Notes under the pieces: generated by a model | Told to the model about the DNA's origin: nothing | Seen by the model: the letters and a program-made list of their open reading frames with translations, nothing else | Databases searched by the model: none | Translations under genes and position numbers: made by a program | NCBI GenBank assembly: GCA_004154925.1 | Contig: QJNS01000175.1 | Location: 62,001-126,000, forward strand | Source of the DNA: Monosporascus cannonballus | Lineage: Eukaryota; Ascomycota; Sordariomycetes; Xylariales | Reading direction: 5' to 3' | Length of the DNA stretch: 64,000 bases | Shown here: positions 10,416-21,419 of the stretch, one piece after another | Layout: every line of letters starts with the position of its first letter | Position numbering within the stretch: position 1 is the first letter of the stretch

Positions 10416-12743
10416 CTATTCAATCCTCTTCTTGCCCTCCTCAGCATTGAAGTACCTCGCCGTGCTGAGACCGCGCTCGTGTCTCGTGACCAGCGGCCCG
10501 AGCAGCTTGTCCTTTTGGACGTTGCTGATGGCGTCCTGGTAGCCCTCCGTGGCCCAGGGGCGAGGGTTCAGTTTCGGCCAGTTGACCTGGTTTTCATAGT
10601 CAGCATTTTCCATCGCCAAGGACATTCGTTGCGAGCTCTAGGCATAGTGAAGCGAAGAGAGGAGTGGAGGAGGCGGTGCGAGTGGAGTTATGGATAGGAT
10701 GATAAGGACAGGGGAAGAAACGGGGGAGGGGACTCACGTAAAGCATTCCGTTGCCCAGGATGAAACTGAGACACCACCCGGCGACGGCGAGCCAGAACAG
10801 GATGAACAGGCGCGGTTTCAGGACGGATGCGTCGGGGCGGCGGGGCGTGAACAGCGCCATGAGGACGAGAAAGACGCTGAAGGCGAGCACGTAGGGGATG
10901 CTCTGGATGATGATGGGGCGGCGGTCGGCGAGGACGAGCGAGGGCCCCACGGCGGCCGTGGCGGGATGGTAGGCGCCGAGGAACAGGTCGTAGGCGTCCT
11001 GCCGCGGGCCGTCGCGGAAGTTGTTGAGGTAGTAGCGCATGATAGCGATCTTTCCGTCGCCGAACATGCCCGCCTTGGTTCGCTTCGCCAGCCGCGTCAT
11101 GTCCGTCTTCATGGCGCCCGTGCCGGCGTACGCGCGCGATACCGTGTCGGCGTTGTCGGCCCAGACGTTGCGGAACAGGAACTCGAAGGCCGTGTCGGCC
11201 GTGGCGAAGGTCTCGCCGCGCTGCAGCAGGCCCAGGTCCACGAAGATGCGGTCGAGCGTCCACCGCGCCAGCATCGACTGCACGACGTTGGTCCGGTCCA
11301 GCGAGTCCATGCAGTTCGTCCGCACGACGCTGGTCTGCAGGTTCCTCGCCTCCAGGCCGCCGTTGGCGGGCATCTCGACGCCGCGGAAGTACTGCTGGGC
11401 TATGAGGGCGTCGTGCAGCTGCTCGACCAGCAGCATGGCCCGGTGCAGCTGCAGCCCCTTGGTCTCGTGGTGGAAGTCGAAGTAGATATAGTGCAGGCGG
11501 TCGTATTCCTGCTTCGAGGAGCTCGGTTCGATGATGTGGAACTTCTCGTCGGTGGTCATGTCGCCCTTGGTCTTTTCGACCGAAGACGTCTGGAGCATCT
11601 CCACCATCTGTTCGTAGGCTTCCTTGATTCGCCTCTCGCGGCCGTTCTGATTTACAAGGTTGACCAAGTAGTTGTCGCCATAGATGCGGATCTGCTCGTT
11701 GAAGTGCTTCTTCGCAGCCGGCATGGCCGTCTCGATGCCGCGAACCTGGAGCTTGGGGGTATATCTCAGCGCGTTGATCTCGGCCCAGTAGACGGGGACG
11801 CTGCCTCGCGTCTGAACATAGGACATGATCTGCATCTCGCGGCCGTCGGAGCCCCCCAGCTTCCCGCTCTGCATGTCGCCAGTCCCGGCAAAGCCTCCCA
11901 TACGGCTGTTACTGTCGTTTAAAATGACGATCTGCTCCGTCTCGTTGTAGTTCGAAGCGTGGCCCTCCTCGTCGATACCTCTCGTGAAATACCGGGTGCC
12001 GGCTCGGAATCTCGACTTCCGCGTAATGAGGGCGAGGGTCAAAGGTGTTCCCTTCAACGTCGTGGGGCGGATCTCGAGGGTTCCGAATATGACGGGAAGG
12101 ATATAGGGGTCGGCACCGGGCTGTGGTCCGTGGTGGGACCGGCCCCCATTCCTACGGTAGTCGATTAGGTCCGACTGGACGAATCGGTTCCAGAAGAAGC
12201 GGTCGTCGGCTCGCATCCAGAGGGGAGCAGAGTTATCCATGGCGGCCTGTCTCTGGAAGCTGTTGGTGAGATCTATCGAGTAGGAGAAGTACATGGGACC
12301 GGGCAGGATCCAGGTTTTGAGTAGCGACAGGAACTGGTCCTCGTCGGGGTCGTGGATCTGTCGCTCGCGCATAGGCAGGAACTCGGTAGCGATGACCTTG
12401 TAGACCATATCACCCCTGAGTCGGCCTATGGGTTGGGCCTTCGTAATAACGATGGCATATTTATCTGATTACCACCGTCAACCTTCCTCGCTCCCCAAGC
12501 CCAGGGTGGGAGGAAATGGATATACGCGGACGTACCGAGTCTCAGGCTGATGACGCCCAGGATACCGGCTATGCTCGAGACGCGAGACACGCGTTTGTGT
12601 GCGGGCGGAGGTCCATCGCTCAGCCTGACGTCTCCAGTTGGACGGTCCAAGATCAGAGCAGGCGCATTAGGGGACGAAGGAGAAGTGAAGGTATAGGAGT
12701 CGGGGGACACATGGACATTGATGTCCCGGAAAGGAAGCGTCAT
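10416..12743 (-). CDS. SAC1: SAC1 phosphoinositide phosphatase
   Basis: Integral ER/Golgi lipid phosphatase that removes phosphate from PI4P (also PI3P) and so controls sterol and PS exchange and vesicle traffic. The gene is on the minus strand in three exons: 12743-12536, 12464-10738 and 10586-10416, giving 701 residues against about 620 in yeast Sac1. Intron 1 (12535-12465) has GTACGT..CAG ends and splits a codon so that ISLRL joins DKYAIVITKAQP. Intron 2 (10737-10587) has GTGAGT..CAG ends, a CTGAC branch site, and joins GMLY to VNWPKL. The Sac domain fills residues of about 70-500, with the catalytic CX5R(T) motif in RTNCMDSLDRTN (Cys about 454, Arg about 460). Two hydrophobic segments (about 591-608 and 621-640) form the usual C-terminal membrane hairpin. 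The protein ends in a dibasic KKRIE tail. ATG 12743 was chosen because the upstream in-frame codons lack ATG. No defects were seen. Confidence 0.95.
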
Positions 12744-12775
12744 CACGGGCAGATTGCAGGCAACACGCACATCAT
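12743..12775 (-). promoter_or_regulatory. uORF overlapping the SAC1 start codon
   Basis: On the minus strand a 10-codon frame (MMCVLPAICP) begins with tandem ATGs at 12775 and 12772. It ends in a TGA whose final A is the first base of the SAC1 ATG (sequence TGATG, 12745-12741). Such an overlap could allow termination-reinitiation or repress translation. It matters only if transcription starts upstream of 12775, which cannot be told from sequence. Confidence 0.4.
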
Positions 12776-14727
12776 ACGCTCATACTCGAGCTAAAAGACA
12801 GACTGAAGGGAGGGGAGACGACAGCGAAAGAATTTGAACGGGGTATTGCTAACTCCCTCGTGGCTAGAAGTTGAGGAACTCGTGTCCAGATCGAATTCGG
12901 GGGTAGATTTAATTTCACAGTGTCGCAGGGGGGGAATGATGAAATGCCAAGCTCTCTAACTAACGTTTAGTAAATGGATCGCGACACCAGAAGCCGTAGC
13001 AGTGGATACGTTGCACTAATAATAAATCGCATTGGCGGCTCGTAGCCGCACTACATAAATAAGTGCGATGATGGCATAGTTCTGCTGCGAGGAATTTGCA
13101 CATGATTATGCAGCTTAATGCATGCATAACCGCTCTGACCTACCTTACTAGCAAGCAATTGCACATTATGAGAATAGGCACACAGGAGTTATTACTACAG
13201 AACACCGGGACTGTTCTGAAACAGTAAGAGAAGAAATAAAAACTAAAATCTGCTCATATCATAAATAAAAAAGAAATATGAAATAAATCGCTAGAGACTT
13301 CTTTAATACGTAGAGGGACATTACGCATACACGCTGTTAAGGATTATATGCTCCGATTAGCTGGAAAGCTGCTAACCTTAGCAGCGCCACCCTCCTTTAC
13401 CAACAAGCCAACAAAGATATAAGCTTGCAGGTCAAGCAAGTCTACCGAATGCCCTAGGGATTCTTCGTGCCAATTGTACCTCCCCCCTTGCTTTTCCGTA
13501 GCCTACCAAGTACCTAGACTTCACGCAATCGGACTCCCAGATCCCTATTCTGCGTAACTGTATATGAAATGTCAGCCGGTCGTCAACAACCATGACCGAC
13601 CGGCAACAGCGTATCCGGCCTCACTACAGTCATTGGGGCCGCTGCGTGCGTCTACATCTTTCTCCGCGCTCTCCTCCACTTCACACAAGACGCGAAGGAG
13701 CCGCCAGTAATTGCTAGTTCTATTCCTTTCATAACGCCCCTCATGGGAATGGCTACCAAGAAGGCAAAGTTTTACAGTCTAAAGAGGTAATTCGGTATAA
13801 CCCTTAACCCGGTTCCCAACCATGTACAAGCATGCAGAAAAGCTGACAGCACCTTCATCCAGGGACAGGCACAATGTCCCCATATATACTTTACGGATGC
13901 CCTGAATTAGAATCATTGAAACCTTGGACTGGGTTCTCAGGGGTATAATCGGATTTAAATTTCTTTCAAGTCTCCACCTCCCAGTGGATTGGTTCCTTAA
14001 TCTTCAATTCTCTCCCCGTATGCACGGAAGCTATAGTTATACATAACGAAGTTGTAGGACAGTGGAAGCAGTAGATAGGGTTGGTCCTGATAGATTAGTA
14101 GGTCAGGTCTCCGCGAAATGTTGAAATATGACGCTGCTGCTCGCAGTCAAAGCAACCGCTTAAACACAAGCTGCTTCGGCATATCAAGACAGATATCAAG
14201 CTGCGTGTGGTCAAGCTTGCCGGGACATACCATGAGCCGTTATATTAAGAGGTGTACGCTGGGAGTTCGAGACGCTTATTATATAAGCCTTATTTCATAC
14301 TAAACCCTACCCCAAATCATACCTATTAACGTAAAGATGTTTTGCTCATTATGGCAAATCCTTAGTATAGCAGTTATGACCTCAAAAAATATCGCTGTGC
14401 TAGGTAGCTACAAATAGGTTTTAAAAACTACCTCCGACATTTCTCTCAGAGATCCTAAGTTAATCTAATTAGAGATTCGTTTATAACCCCTACTTTAACA
14501 TCTATTCGAAGGTGATTCGGGTTTATTTATTTCAAAACCTTCCATTCTCCTGGGCGATTCCAGGCCGCTTTGCACAAAGGTGTGGACGGGTAGGGACTTT
14601 TCGTAATGCACGTTGCGGGGTTAAAGAGAGGGCACTAGAGGTACGCGGACTGGATAGCGCCTTCCGCTGGATTTGTCATTGATAAGCAAGCTTAAGCGGG
14701 CTCCTTCCCAACCAGCTACAAAGCATC
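12776..14727. other. Intergenic between SAC1 and tRNA-Arg, nothing recognised
   Basis: About 1.9 kb with no convincing frame on either strand. A perfect small hairpin (GCGGCT-cgt-AGCCGC, about 13034-13048) nested in a weaker outer pairing (ATCGCATT / AGTGCGAT) is the only local structure noticed. The left end should contain the SAC1 promoter. Confidence 0.45.
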
Positions 14728-14842
14728 GGTCCTTTGGCCCAATGGCAAGGCGTCTGACTACGATTCATGGAGATCATCGAACAGATGATTCTTCCCGGGT
14801 ATCGGAATCAGGAGATTCTGGGTTCGACCCCCAGGAGGACCT
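14728..14842 (+). tRNA. tRNA-Arg (ACG), intron-containing
   Basis: The sequence folds as a full cloverleaf. The acceptor is GGTCCTT / GAGGACC (one T-G pair) with discriminator T 14842. The D stem is GCC/GGC with loop CAATGGCAA. The anticodon stem is TCTGA/TCAGG (one T-G pair), and the T stem is CTGGG/CCCAG with loop TTCGACC. The anticodon ACG is at 14760-14762 (read as ICG, decoding CGN Arg). A 43-nt intron (14764-14806) interrupts the loop after position 37, the canonical place for nuclear tRNA introns. The body (TGGCCCAATGGCAAGGCGTC) resembles known fungal tRNA-Arg(ACG). The B box GGTTCGACC is intact. Confidence 0.9.
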
Positions 14843-14851
14843 TCGCATTAG

Positions 14852-14856
14852 TTTTT
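14852..14856 (+). terminator. Pol III terminator of tRNA-Arg
   Basis: A run of five T residues starts ten bases past the tRNA 3' end, at the spacing expected for RNA polymerase III termination. Confidence 0.6.
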
Positions 14857-15550
14857 ATCCTTTTGGGCTTCAATTTTGTACCGTTTATTTTCCGCTGATT
14901 TTGTTCTATTTCCGCCTTGGATTAAACAGTGTTTTAGATTTTGACATGTTTCGAACACTAAACATATTTAAACAAACGTTTTATAACTCCTTAATCGCAA
15001 TATGCCTTTTACCTGCATGTTATGTATTCATGCAGCATTTCGCATCATTGCCGGATTCCGGCGGTGCATGGACCATAAGGTACGTTCCTCCCATCTCCCG
15101 ACTTGCCGACATCACCCAAGGCGGTCACTTAAACCAAGATTATGACATTCACACTACCCGCTACGACACCTTAGACTTATCCACCCCAACATATCCCCAA
15201 CGCTTGCTTGTGTTATCTCGTCGCCTACTTCGTGCTGCGACATTCTTCGACGCAAACCTAAACGACTGCGGCATCATCGACTCCCGGGTTCCGATCCAGG
15301 CTGGCCGCGTCCCTCAGCATCTTCCTGGGCTCTGTTATTTATCGCCTCCCTCCGATCAAAGCCGCCCGACCTGAGCACCCCAGCCCTCTCTACTAACCGA
15401 TAAGATACGCAAGCCCATCCCATCTTTGTCGTCCCCTGGTAGGAGGCCTTCCTCGATCTTCGTTGCTACAGTAGTCCCGGTCGCCCGCTTTCATTGTAGC
15501 CGCCTCCCGCTATATTCCTCGTCTGAGCTACTCCATAATTCCGAGTCGTC
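14857..15550. other. Promoter / 5' UTR region of the Rab5 gene
   Basis: The stretch is pyrimidine-rich on the + strand, especially 15080-15540, with many CCTCCC and TCTC runs, as is common in fungal promoters and 5' leaders. A long open frame runs through it from inside the tRNA but has no recognisable protein features, so it is not called. Confidence 0.45.
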
Positions 15551-16491
15551 ATGGCTTCTCGCACGGGACCCGCAGGTGGTCGTGGTGCGAACACCCGCTT
15601 TGCGCAGTTCAAGCTTGTATTATTAGGTATGGCCACACACCTCCGTCGCTATCCGCAACTCTAGCGGGTATAGGTAGCAACCTCGCATGCTGACCGCCAA
15701 CGTCTATAGGGGAGTCTGCGGTGGGAAAGGTATTTAACGAGCCATGCAGCCGCCACCGAAGAGATGAACTAGACGCTAACATGACGCCATAGAGTTCAAT
15801 AGTCCTGCGATTTGTTAAGGTAAGCTTCAACATCAACCCGGGGAATGAGGCTCGATAATGGGATCTACGTACTGAGGCGTTTTCGCGACAGGATCAATTC
15901 GACTCATACCGGGAATCGACCATCGGCGCTGCCTTCCTCACACAGACCATCTCCCTCGACGAGAACACGACCGTCAAGTTCGAGATCTGGGATACGGCCG
16001 GTCAGGAGCGGTACAAGTCGCTGGCGCCCATGTACTACCGAAACGCAAACTGCGCCGTGGTCGTCTACGACATCACCCAATCAGTATGTTACTCGACAAC
16101 GATATCACTTTATCGGAGGCCTCGGCTGACTTAGGATGTGCAGGCGTCCCTTGACAAGGCGAAGTCGTGGGTGAAAGAGCTGCAACGGCAGGCTAACGAG
16201 AATATTATCATCGCCCTAGCCGGAAACAAGCTGGACCTGGTGACGGAGCAGCCCGACAAGCGAGCTATACAGACGGCCGAAGCCGAGGCGTACGCGAACG
16301 AGGCTGGTCTCCTATTCTTCGAGACGTCGGCGAAGACGGCAGAGAACGTCCGGGAACTGTTCACGGCCATCGCCAAGAAGCTCCCGCTAGATCAGGTCGG
16401 CCCGCGACACGCCAGACCGGGACAGCGACCAGGCGTCAGCTTGGCACCGGAGGGCGCAAACACCCAGTCCGGAGGCCCCTGCGCTTGCTAA
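15551..16491 (+). CDS. ypt5: Rab5-class small GTPase (Ypt5/Vps21 type)
   Basis: Early-endosomal Rab GTPase that recruits tethers and PI3-kinase for endosome fusion. Five exons give 220 residues: 15551-15626, 15710-15729, 15793-15819, 15892-16083 and 16144-16491. All introns are GT..AG, with donors GTATGG, GTATTT, GTAAGC and GTATGT. The P-loop GESAVGKSS (residues 26-34) is split by the second intron. Switch I is STIGAAF (50-56), the Rab5 signature. Switch II is WDTAGQE (74-80), with YYRNA after it. Base-recognition motifs are NKLD (133-136) and SAK (167-169). The C terminus CAC is a double-geranylgeranylation motif. Length and motifs match the family exactly, with no defects. Exons 2 and 3 are only 20 and 27 nt, so automated callers may miss them. 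The family also contains Ypt52/Ypt53-like paralogues, but the N terminus and AAFLTQ favour the main Rab5. Confidence 0.95.
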
Positions 16492-17717
16492 AGGCCCCCT
16501 CTCCATAAGTCCTGGGGCAGCTGGCCTAGGTATGGTGTGTATGAGCAAGTAGAGCCGCCAACAAGAACCAGTACTTGTCTAAATCTAGGTAGCTACTCAC
16601 TCCATTTCGTTCCTTTCAGTCTCAGGTGTGACGGTTCGGCTCTCCGGTTAGAGGTGATGAGGGGACCCTGATCAAATACGAGGTCAGGGGGAACCCATCA
16701 TCGCCTGCGCGATATTTGCTGGTTTAGGTCTTCGACATGACAGTCAGATGCTAAGAAGTTAATGGCAGTCATATGAAGCACACAGGAAGGCGGGGAACGC
16801 GGACGCAGTCGAGGTACCTGGGATGTGTATGTCCTTGGGAGTTTCTATGAGGGGGGGAATGGTGGTGTCCGCCCTTTTTAATACCTGCCAGTTGTTGCCC
16901 TGCCTTTCGTGATTTGTGATGCGGGTTACTTGGCGAAGACGGGGTGGGTGGTTAGAATGAGCATCCGAGTTATAGGAGACAGATTACGAGTTTCCCCTTA
17001 AGAACGAGGGGCACGGGCCTCCCAAATAGTCTGTGTAATAGACCAGCTTACTCTTGCATGCATTTTATGAATGAGGCCTGCGGCTGCTTAACGTGCACTT
17101 GGACAACATATGAGATGAGGCTATATTCTCTGTGGACAAATATGCAGTGAACGGAGACAAAGCGTAGTAGGTATTATCAGCCCGTTCTCGCGGTTTGGCA
17201 TTACCGGATATACTTACGGTGTAAGTTCGATCCTCTTTAACACCGGAATCCGGGGATGTCCATCTCGCAAAAGCCAGGCAGATAGATGGTGAGCATGACG
17301 GTTATTATCGACAAGATAAAAAAATAGATTCAAACCAGCTGGCATTTTTCCAGGGGTCTTGACAGTGGGATGTTGAGTTAGGGATAACGGGTAATGCAGC
17401 ATTCAGCATTCGGAATCTAGCCGAAGCCTCGAGATAATAATAAATAGCCGGTCTAACCAATCGGGGTAATGGTGGATTTTTTTGTGGAATGCAACTTGCG
17501 TCAGATTAACTTCCGGAGCTCCTCAAAAAATAGAAAAAGCTTCCCGAGGTTTTTTACTTGGACGGGGCCGGACATCATAACCTGGAGGTACATAATTTAA
17601 TTAATTCCGCCCACTAAACCAGCCAGACCTGCCCCGACGGCAGCATTCCTCAAACCTCACCCACCAACACCCTCGAAACGACAATTCGCACACCTGAAGG
17701 CCCCGCCCGATGCCCTC
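16492..17717. other. Rab5 3' flank and MIC60 promoter
   Basis: No gene was recognised. A long imperfect inverted repeat (about 16652-16672 with 16684-16704, arms GGTGATGAGGGGACCCTGA and TCAGGGGGAACCCATCATC) lies about 160 bases past the Rab5 stop and may be a 3' UTR or terminator structure. The last 200 bases are the likely MIC60 promoter and leader. Confidence 0.45.
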
Positions 17718-19997
17718 ATGTTGCGGACTTCGTTGCGATCCGTGAGGGCCTTGGGCACGCGGCCAGTCGCCGCCTCTGCCGCCCGTCAATGGCAACCCGT
17801 GATCGCGAGACCAGCCGGCGCTGTTGGGAGGGTATGTATGACCAGCTCTCTGCCTGGGATGGGAGGAATTGCATCATGGACCAGCATGTTGACCTTATGT
17901 ACGACAGAGATGCTACGCAGATGAGAAGAAGCCGTCAATTGGGGACCCGAAGCCCGCAAGGCTGCCCACTAACGAGACGATGACGGCCGCCGAGAGCGAT
18001 CCTCCTTCTCTGAAGATCGAGACTCCCGAGGTCGAGGCCAGGGAAGTTCCCTTAACACCTCCTGCGCCCGAAGCTACTGCTGCCACAGCCACCACAACCG
18101 CTACCACAGCACCACCACCGCCGCCGCCGCCGCCGCCGCTGAAGAAGAAGAAGAAGAAGGGCTTCTTCCGTCGTCTACGCAACTATGTCCTGACTCTGAT
18201 TCTCCTGGGCGCCGTGTCCTTCGGCGGTGGCGTCTGGTACTCCCGGATCAACGACAACTTCCACGACTTCTTCACCGAGTACATCCCCTTCGGCGAGCAG
18301 GCCGTGCTGTACCTCGAGGAGCTCGATTTCCAAAAGAGGTACCCCCGAATGAGTCTGGGCAAGCCGAGGTCTAAGGATACCGGCGACCACGTCAGGATCC
18401 AGCCTCAGAGCGGCGCCTCGTGGCGCGTCGCCGACAGCGGCGAACCTGTCGGGCGACAGACCAGCGCCGTGCGCCATGTTGCCGCCAGCAAGGATGCGGC
18501 CGCCTCTTCACCGGAGAGGCAGCCTCCTGTCACTAAGGCTAAGCCCTCACCCGAGGCTCCCGTGGAGCAGGCGGTTCCCGCCGCCAAGTCGGCCGAGGCG
18601 CCCAGGGCCGGCACCGTCGCCTTAGAAAAGGCCGCCCAGACTGCCCCGGCCAAGGTATGCGCTTCTGGGTTTACCTATCGGGAATCAAAGGGGTTCTTTG
18701 CTGACGCCGTATAGTCTGCCGATAAGCCCGCCTGGACACCCCCTGAGGTCGATGAGCCTTCTCGGTACCCGCCTCCTACCCCCATAGATCCTCTAAGGGT
18801 CAATGATGCCGAGGAGCCCGTGGTGCAGGAGCTATGCAGGATGCTCAACGACATCATCACCGTCGTCAACGCCGACAATGCCGGCGAGCGCTTCTCGGCG
18901 ACCATCTACAAGGCCAAGGACGAGCTCAACAAGATCGGCTCCCATATCCGCGACATCAAGGCCATGGCCGAGGCCGACGCCGCGTCCCAGGTCTCGTCCA
19001 AGATCAAGGAGTTCGAGGGTGCCGCGGGCGAGCTGGTAGGCCGGGTCGAGAAGGCGATGGCCGCCCAGGAGGCCCAGTGGAGGAAGGAGTTCGAGGAGGA
19101 GATGAGGCGCGTCCGCGAGGCGTACGAGGCCAGGTTCAAGACGGAGCGGGAGCGGGAACGGCTAGTCAACGAGGAGAAGTTCAAGAACAAGCTCCTCGAG
19201 CAGGCCGTCGAGCTGAAGCGGCAGTTCCTGTCCGAGGTCAGGGACCGCGTCGAGTCCGAGCGGGACTCCCGGCTTGGCAGGCTCGAGCGGCTCAGCTCGG
19301 CCGTCAAGGAGCTCGAGGAGCTGACGACGGGATGGAACGACGTGGTGGACATGAACCTCAAGACGCAGCAGCTGCACGTCGCCGTCGAGGCGGTGCGCGC
19401 GAGCCTCAAGGACGCCGAGCACCCACGGCCCTTCGTCCGCGAGCTCGTGGCGCTCAAGGAGATCGCGTCGGACGACCCGGTGGTGAGCGCGGCCATCCAC
19501 TCCATCAGCCCGTCGGCGTACCAGCGGGGTATCGCGACGCCCGCGCAGCTCGTGGACCGGTTCCGGCGCGTGGCCGCCGAGGTGCGCAAGGCGTCGCTGC
19601 TGCCCGAGGACGCGGGCGTCGCCAGCCACGCCTCCAGCCTCGTCCTCAGCAAGGTGCTCTTCCGCAAGCAGGGCCTCGCCGCCGGCGACGACGTCGAGAG
19701 CATCCTCACCCGCACCCAGACCCTCCTCGAGGAGGGCAACCTCGACGCCGCCGCCCGCGAGGTCAACGGCCTCCAGGGCTGGGCCAAGACGCTCTCCAGG
19801 GACTGGCTCGCCGAGGTGAGGAAGGTCCTCGAGGTGCAGCAGGCGCTTGATGTAAGTTTTCCTTTCATTTTTTCCCCACCCACTACAGTTGGGAGGTGAT
19901 GTGGCATGGCGTGCTTGCGAGGGAACCAAGCTAACGCGAATCTAACCAGGTCATCGCTACGGAAGCCAGACTCCAGAGCCTCAAGGTCGAGGGGTAA
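17718..19997 (+). CDS. mic60: MICOS complex subunit MIC60 (mitofilin/Fcj1)
   Basis: Inner mitochondrial membrane protein that builds crista junctions and contacts the outer membrane. Four exons give 681 residues: 17718-17831, 17908-18654, 18715-19851 and 19950-19997, with donors GTATGT, GTATGC and GTAAGT. The acceptor at 17907 is chosen because it keeps frame and yields RRCYADEKKPS, the usual end of the presequence. The N terminus (MLRTSLRSVRALGTRP) is an Arg-rich mitochondrial targeting helix. Residues of about 90-120 are Ala/Thr/Pro-rich with a nine-proline run and a Lys run. A single membrane segment (about 130-148, YVLTLILLGAVSFGGGVWYS) carries a Gly-rich face. A long charged coiled coil spans about residues 340-470, and the conserved mitofilin C-terminal domain ends in RLQSLKVEG. 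The second acceptor follows a CTGAC branch site. No defects were seen. Confidence 0.95.
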
Positions 19998-21419
19998 AAC
20001 ACTAAAAAAGCAAAATAAGAGGAAGGAGGTTATAGAACAGGAACCCAGAGCGAAGGTCTATTTTCCTCGGGCTAAATGTTATACATGTACACTTTTTGTT
20101 CGTCCTAGACCGCACCGCACCGTACATGTACGCATGTTCTTTTTCCTTCTCCCTCCCTACCTACCTACCTATCTTGCGTTAGAAAAAAAAAAGGGGGGAG
20201 GGGCAGTAGGGGAGGGCCGGAGGGCGTCGGGCCCTGTGTACTACGTACTTTTATCCAGATAGCAATCGACCTTCGAGTTCTTTGGGCTTTGTTGTACAAA
20301 GTAGAGTCTTCACTGGGCTGCTTCTGATGGCAGTGGGGTGCCGCATTTTAAAAGCCGAATTGAATTCGTTACTGGTGCATATCCTTGGATCTAAACCAGG
20401 TGCATCAAATGGGTTGTTTCCCATAGTGACAACTAGATAGTTGAGACATGGCATGGACAGATAGCAGAGGAGATGGAATAGATGGAAGAGGTAAGAAAAG
20501 GAAGGAATGTGACTGTTCCAACCGGTTCCAACCGCCATATGTGGTGAATCTACCCTAACCCCGTGCTTCCTCCCTCAGTAACGAGTTATGTCAGCAAGCC
20601 AGCACGCCGGCAAGTCAGCAGAGATGGTTCCGGGTAAGGGGCACGAAATCCGGTAGGCCCTTTGGACTCGTGCGCTGAAATCCCAAAAAGGGGCACTGAA
20701 ATCCCATGGGACACGAAATCGAGCAGGAAATTTAGCCTCGGTTAGGTTCCTAGTGGATCCTTGAGCCGTTCCTTAAAGCGTTTTTTTTTTTTTGAGCATC
20801 CTTTTTGCGTTGTTAAGATGTTCCATCTCCAGCGGCTAAAGCGTGGCCTGCTTCTTGGGGCAGAGCCGTCAGGGTGTCAAATAGATCCTTGGATGTTTTC
20901 CTCGAAAAGTTATTCGTGTCGCGTTGCGAGTCTGATGAAGACTGGGTGGTCTTATCCCAGATTCCGACGAGTTTCACTGACCAGCGCTGCGGCTCAGTGA
21001 GGCCGTTCACATATTGAAACCTCGTAGAGTTTTTGAAACCCTCCGAACTTAGTCCTCCCAGTTATCCAACGAAAACCTTCGAGTTTTAGCTTATGCCGAA
21101 AGCTACCCTAGACCTTATGGCGGCCTAAAATATGTCCCGAACAATAATTAAGATATAAGATCCTAAAAAAAACCCATTTAGAATAGGAGTTATCATCTAG
21201 ATTCTTTGTAATCTAACGTTTAAAAGGAAAAATCGCTTGCGTCTATTTTTAATTCGATACTTATTCCAGCCTGGCGTTCTAAAACATTAACTGGAACTTA
21301 ACTTCTTAACATAATATCGCAACAAAACGCGGCCGCTTCGAGCATAATCTCTGGAGATTCGGTCGACACCAAGAAGGCGGCGCCAAAAGAAAGTCCCCAG
21401 CAAACTTAAAAGGGGCCGA
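19998..21419. other. MIC60 3' flank and intergenic
   Basis: No gene was recognised. The region holds a CTAC tandem run (about 20157-20170), A/G tracts at 20187-20210, and a T13 run near 20781. From 20620 to 20740 there are short direct repeats of the type GGGCAC(T/G)AAATCC. From 21100 onward the composition becomes more AT-rich, and it leads into the MFS pseudogene. Confidence 0.45.

Noticed and set aside
10690..11922. 410-codon frame on the plus strand
   Set aside because: It is antisense to the SAC1 catalytic exon. The minus strand carries the CX5R motif and correct splice sites.
14673..15374. Open frame of 233 codons with a hydrophobic stretch
   Set aside because: It begins at a non-ATG codon, its first in-frame ATG lies inside the tRNA gene, and the remainder has no recognisable domain. 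The region is better explained as tRNA-Arg plus the Rab5 leader.
17379..17395. TAGGGATAACGGGTAAT, resembling the I-SceI homing endonuclease site
   Set aside because: It lacks one base of the 18-bp site, no intron or endonuclease gene is nearby, and the locus is nuclear intergenic DNA. Treated as chance.
18834..19907. Long frames on both strands overlapping MIC60 exon 3
   Set aside because: They are mirror and shifted frames of a GC-rich coiled-coil coding exon, with repetitive, unstructured products.
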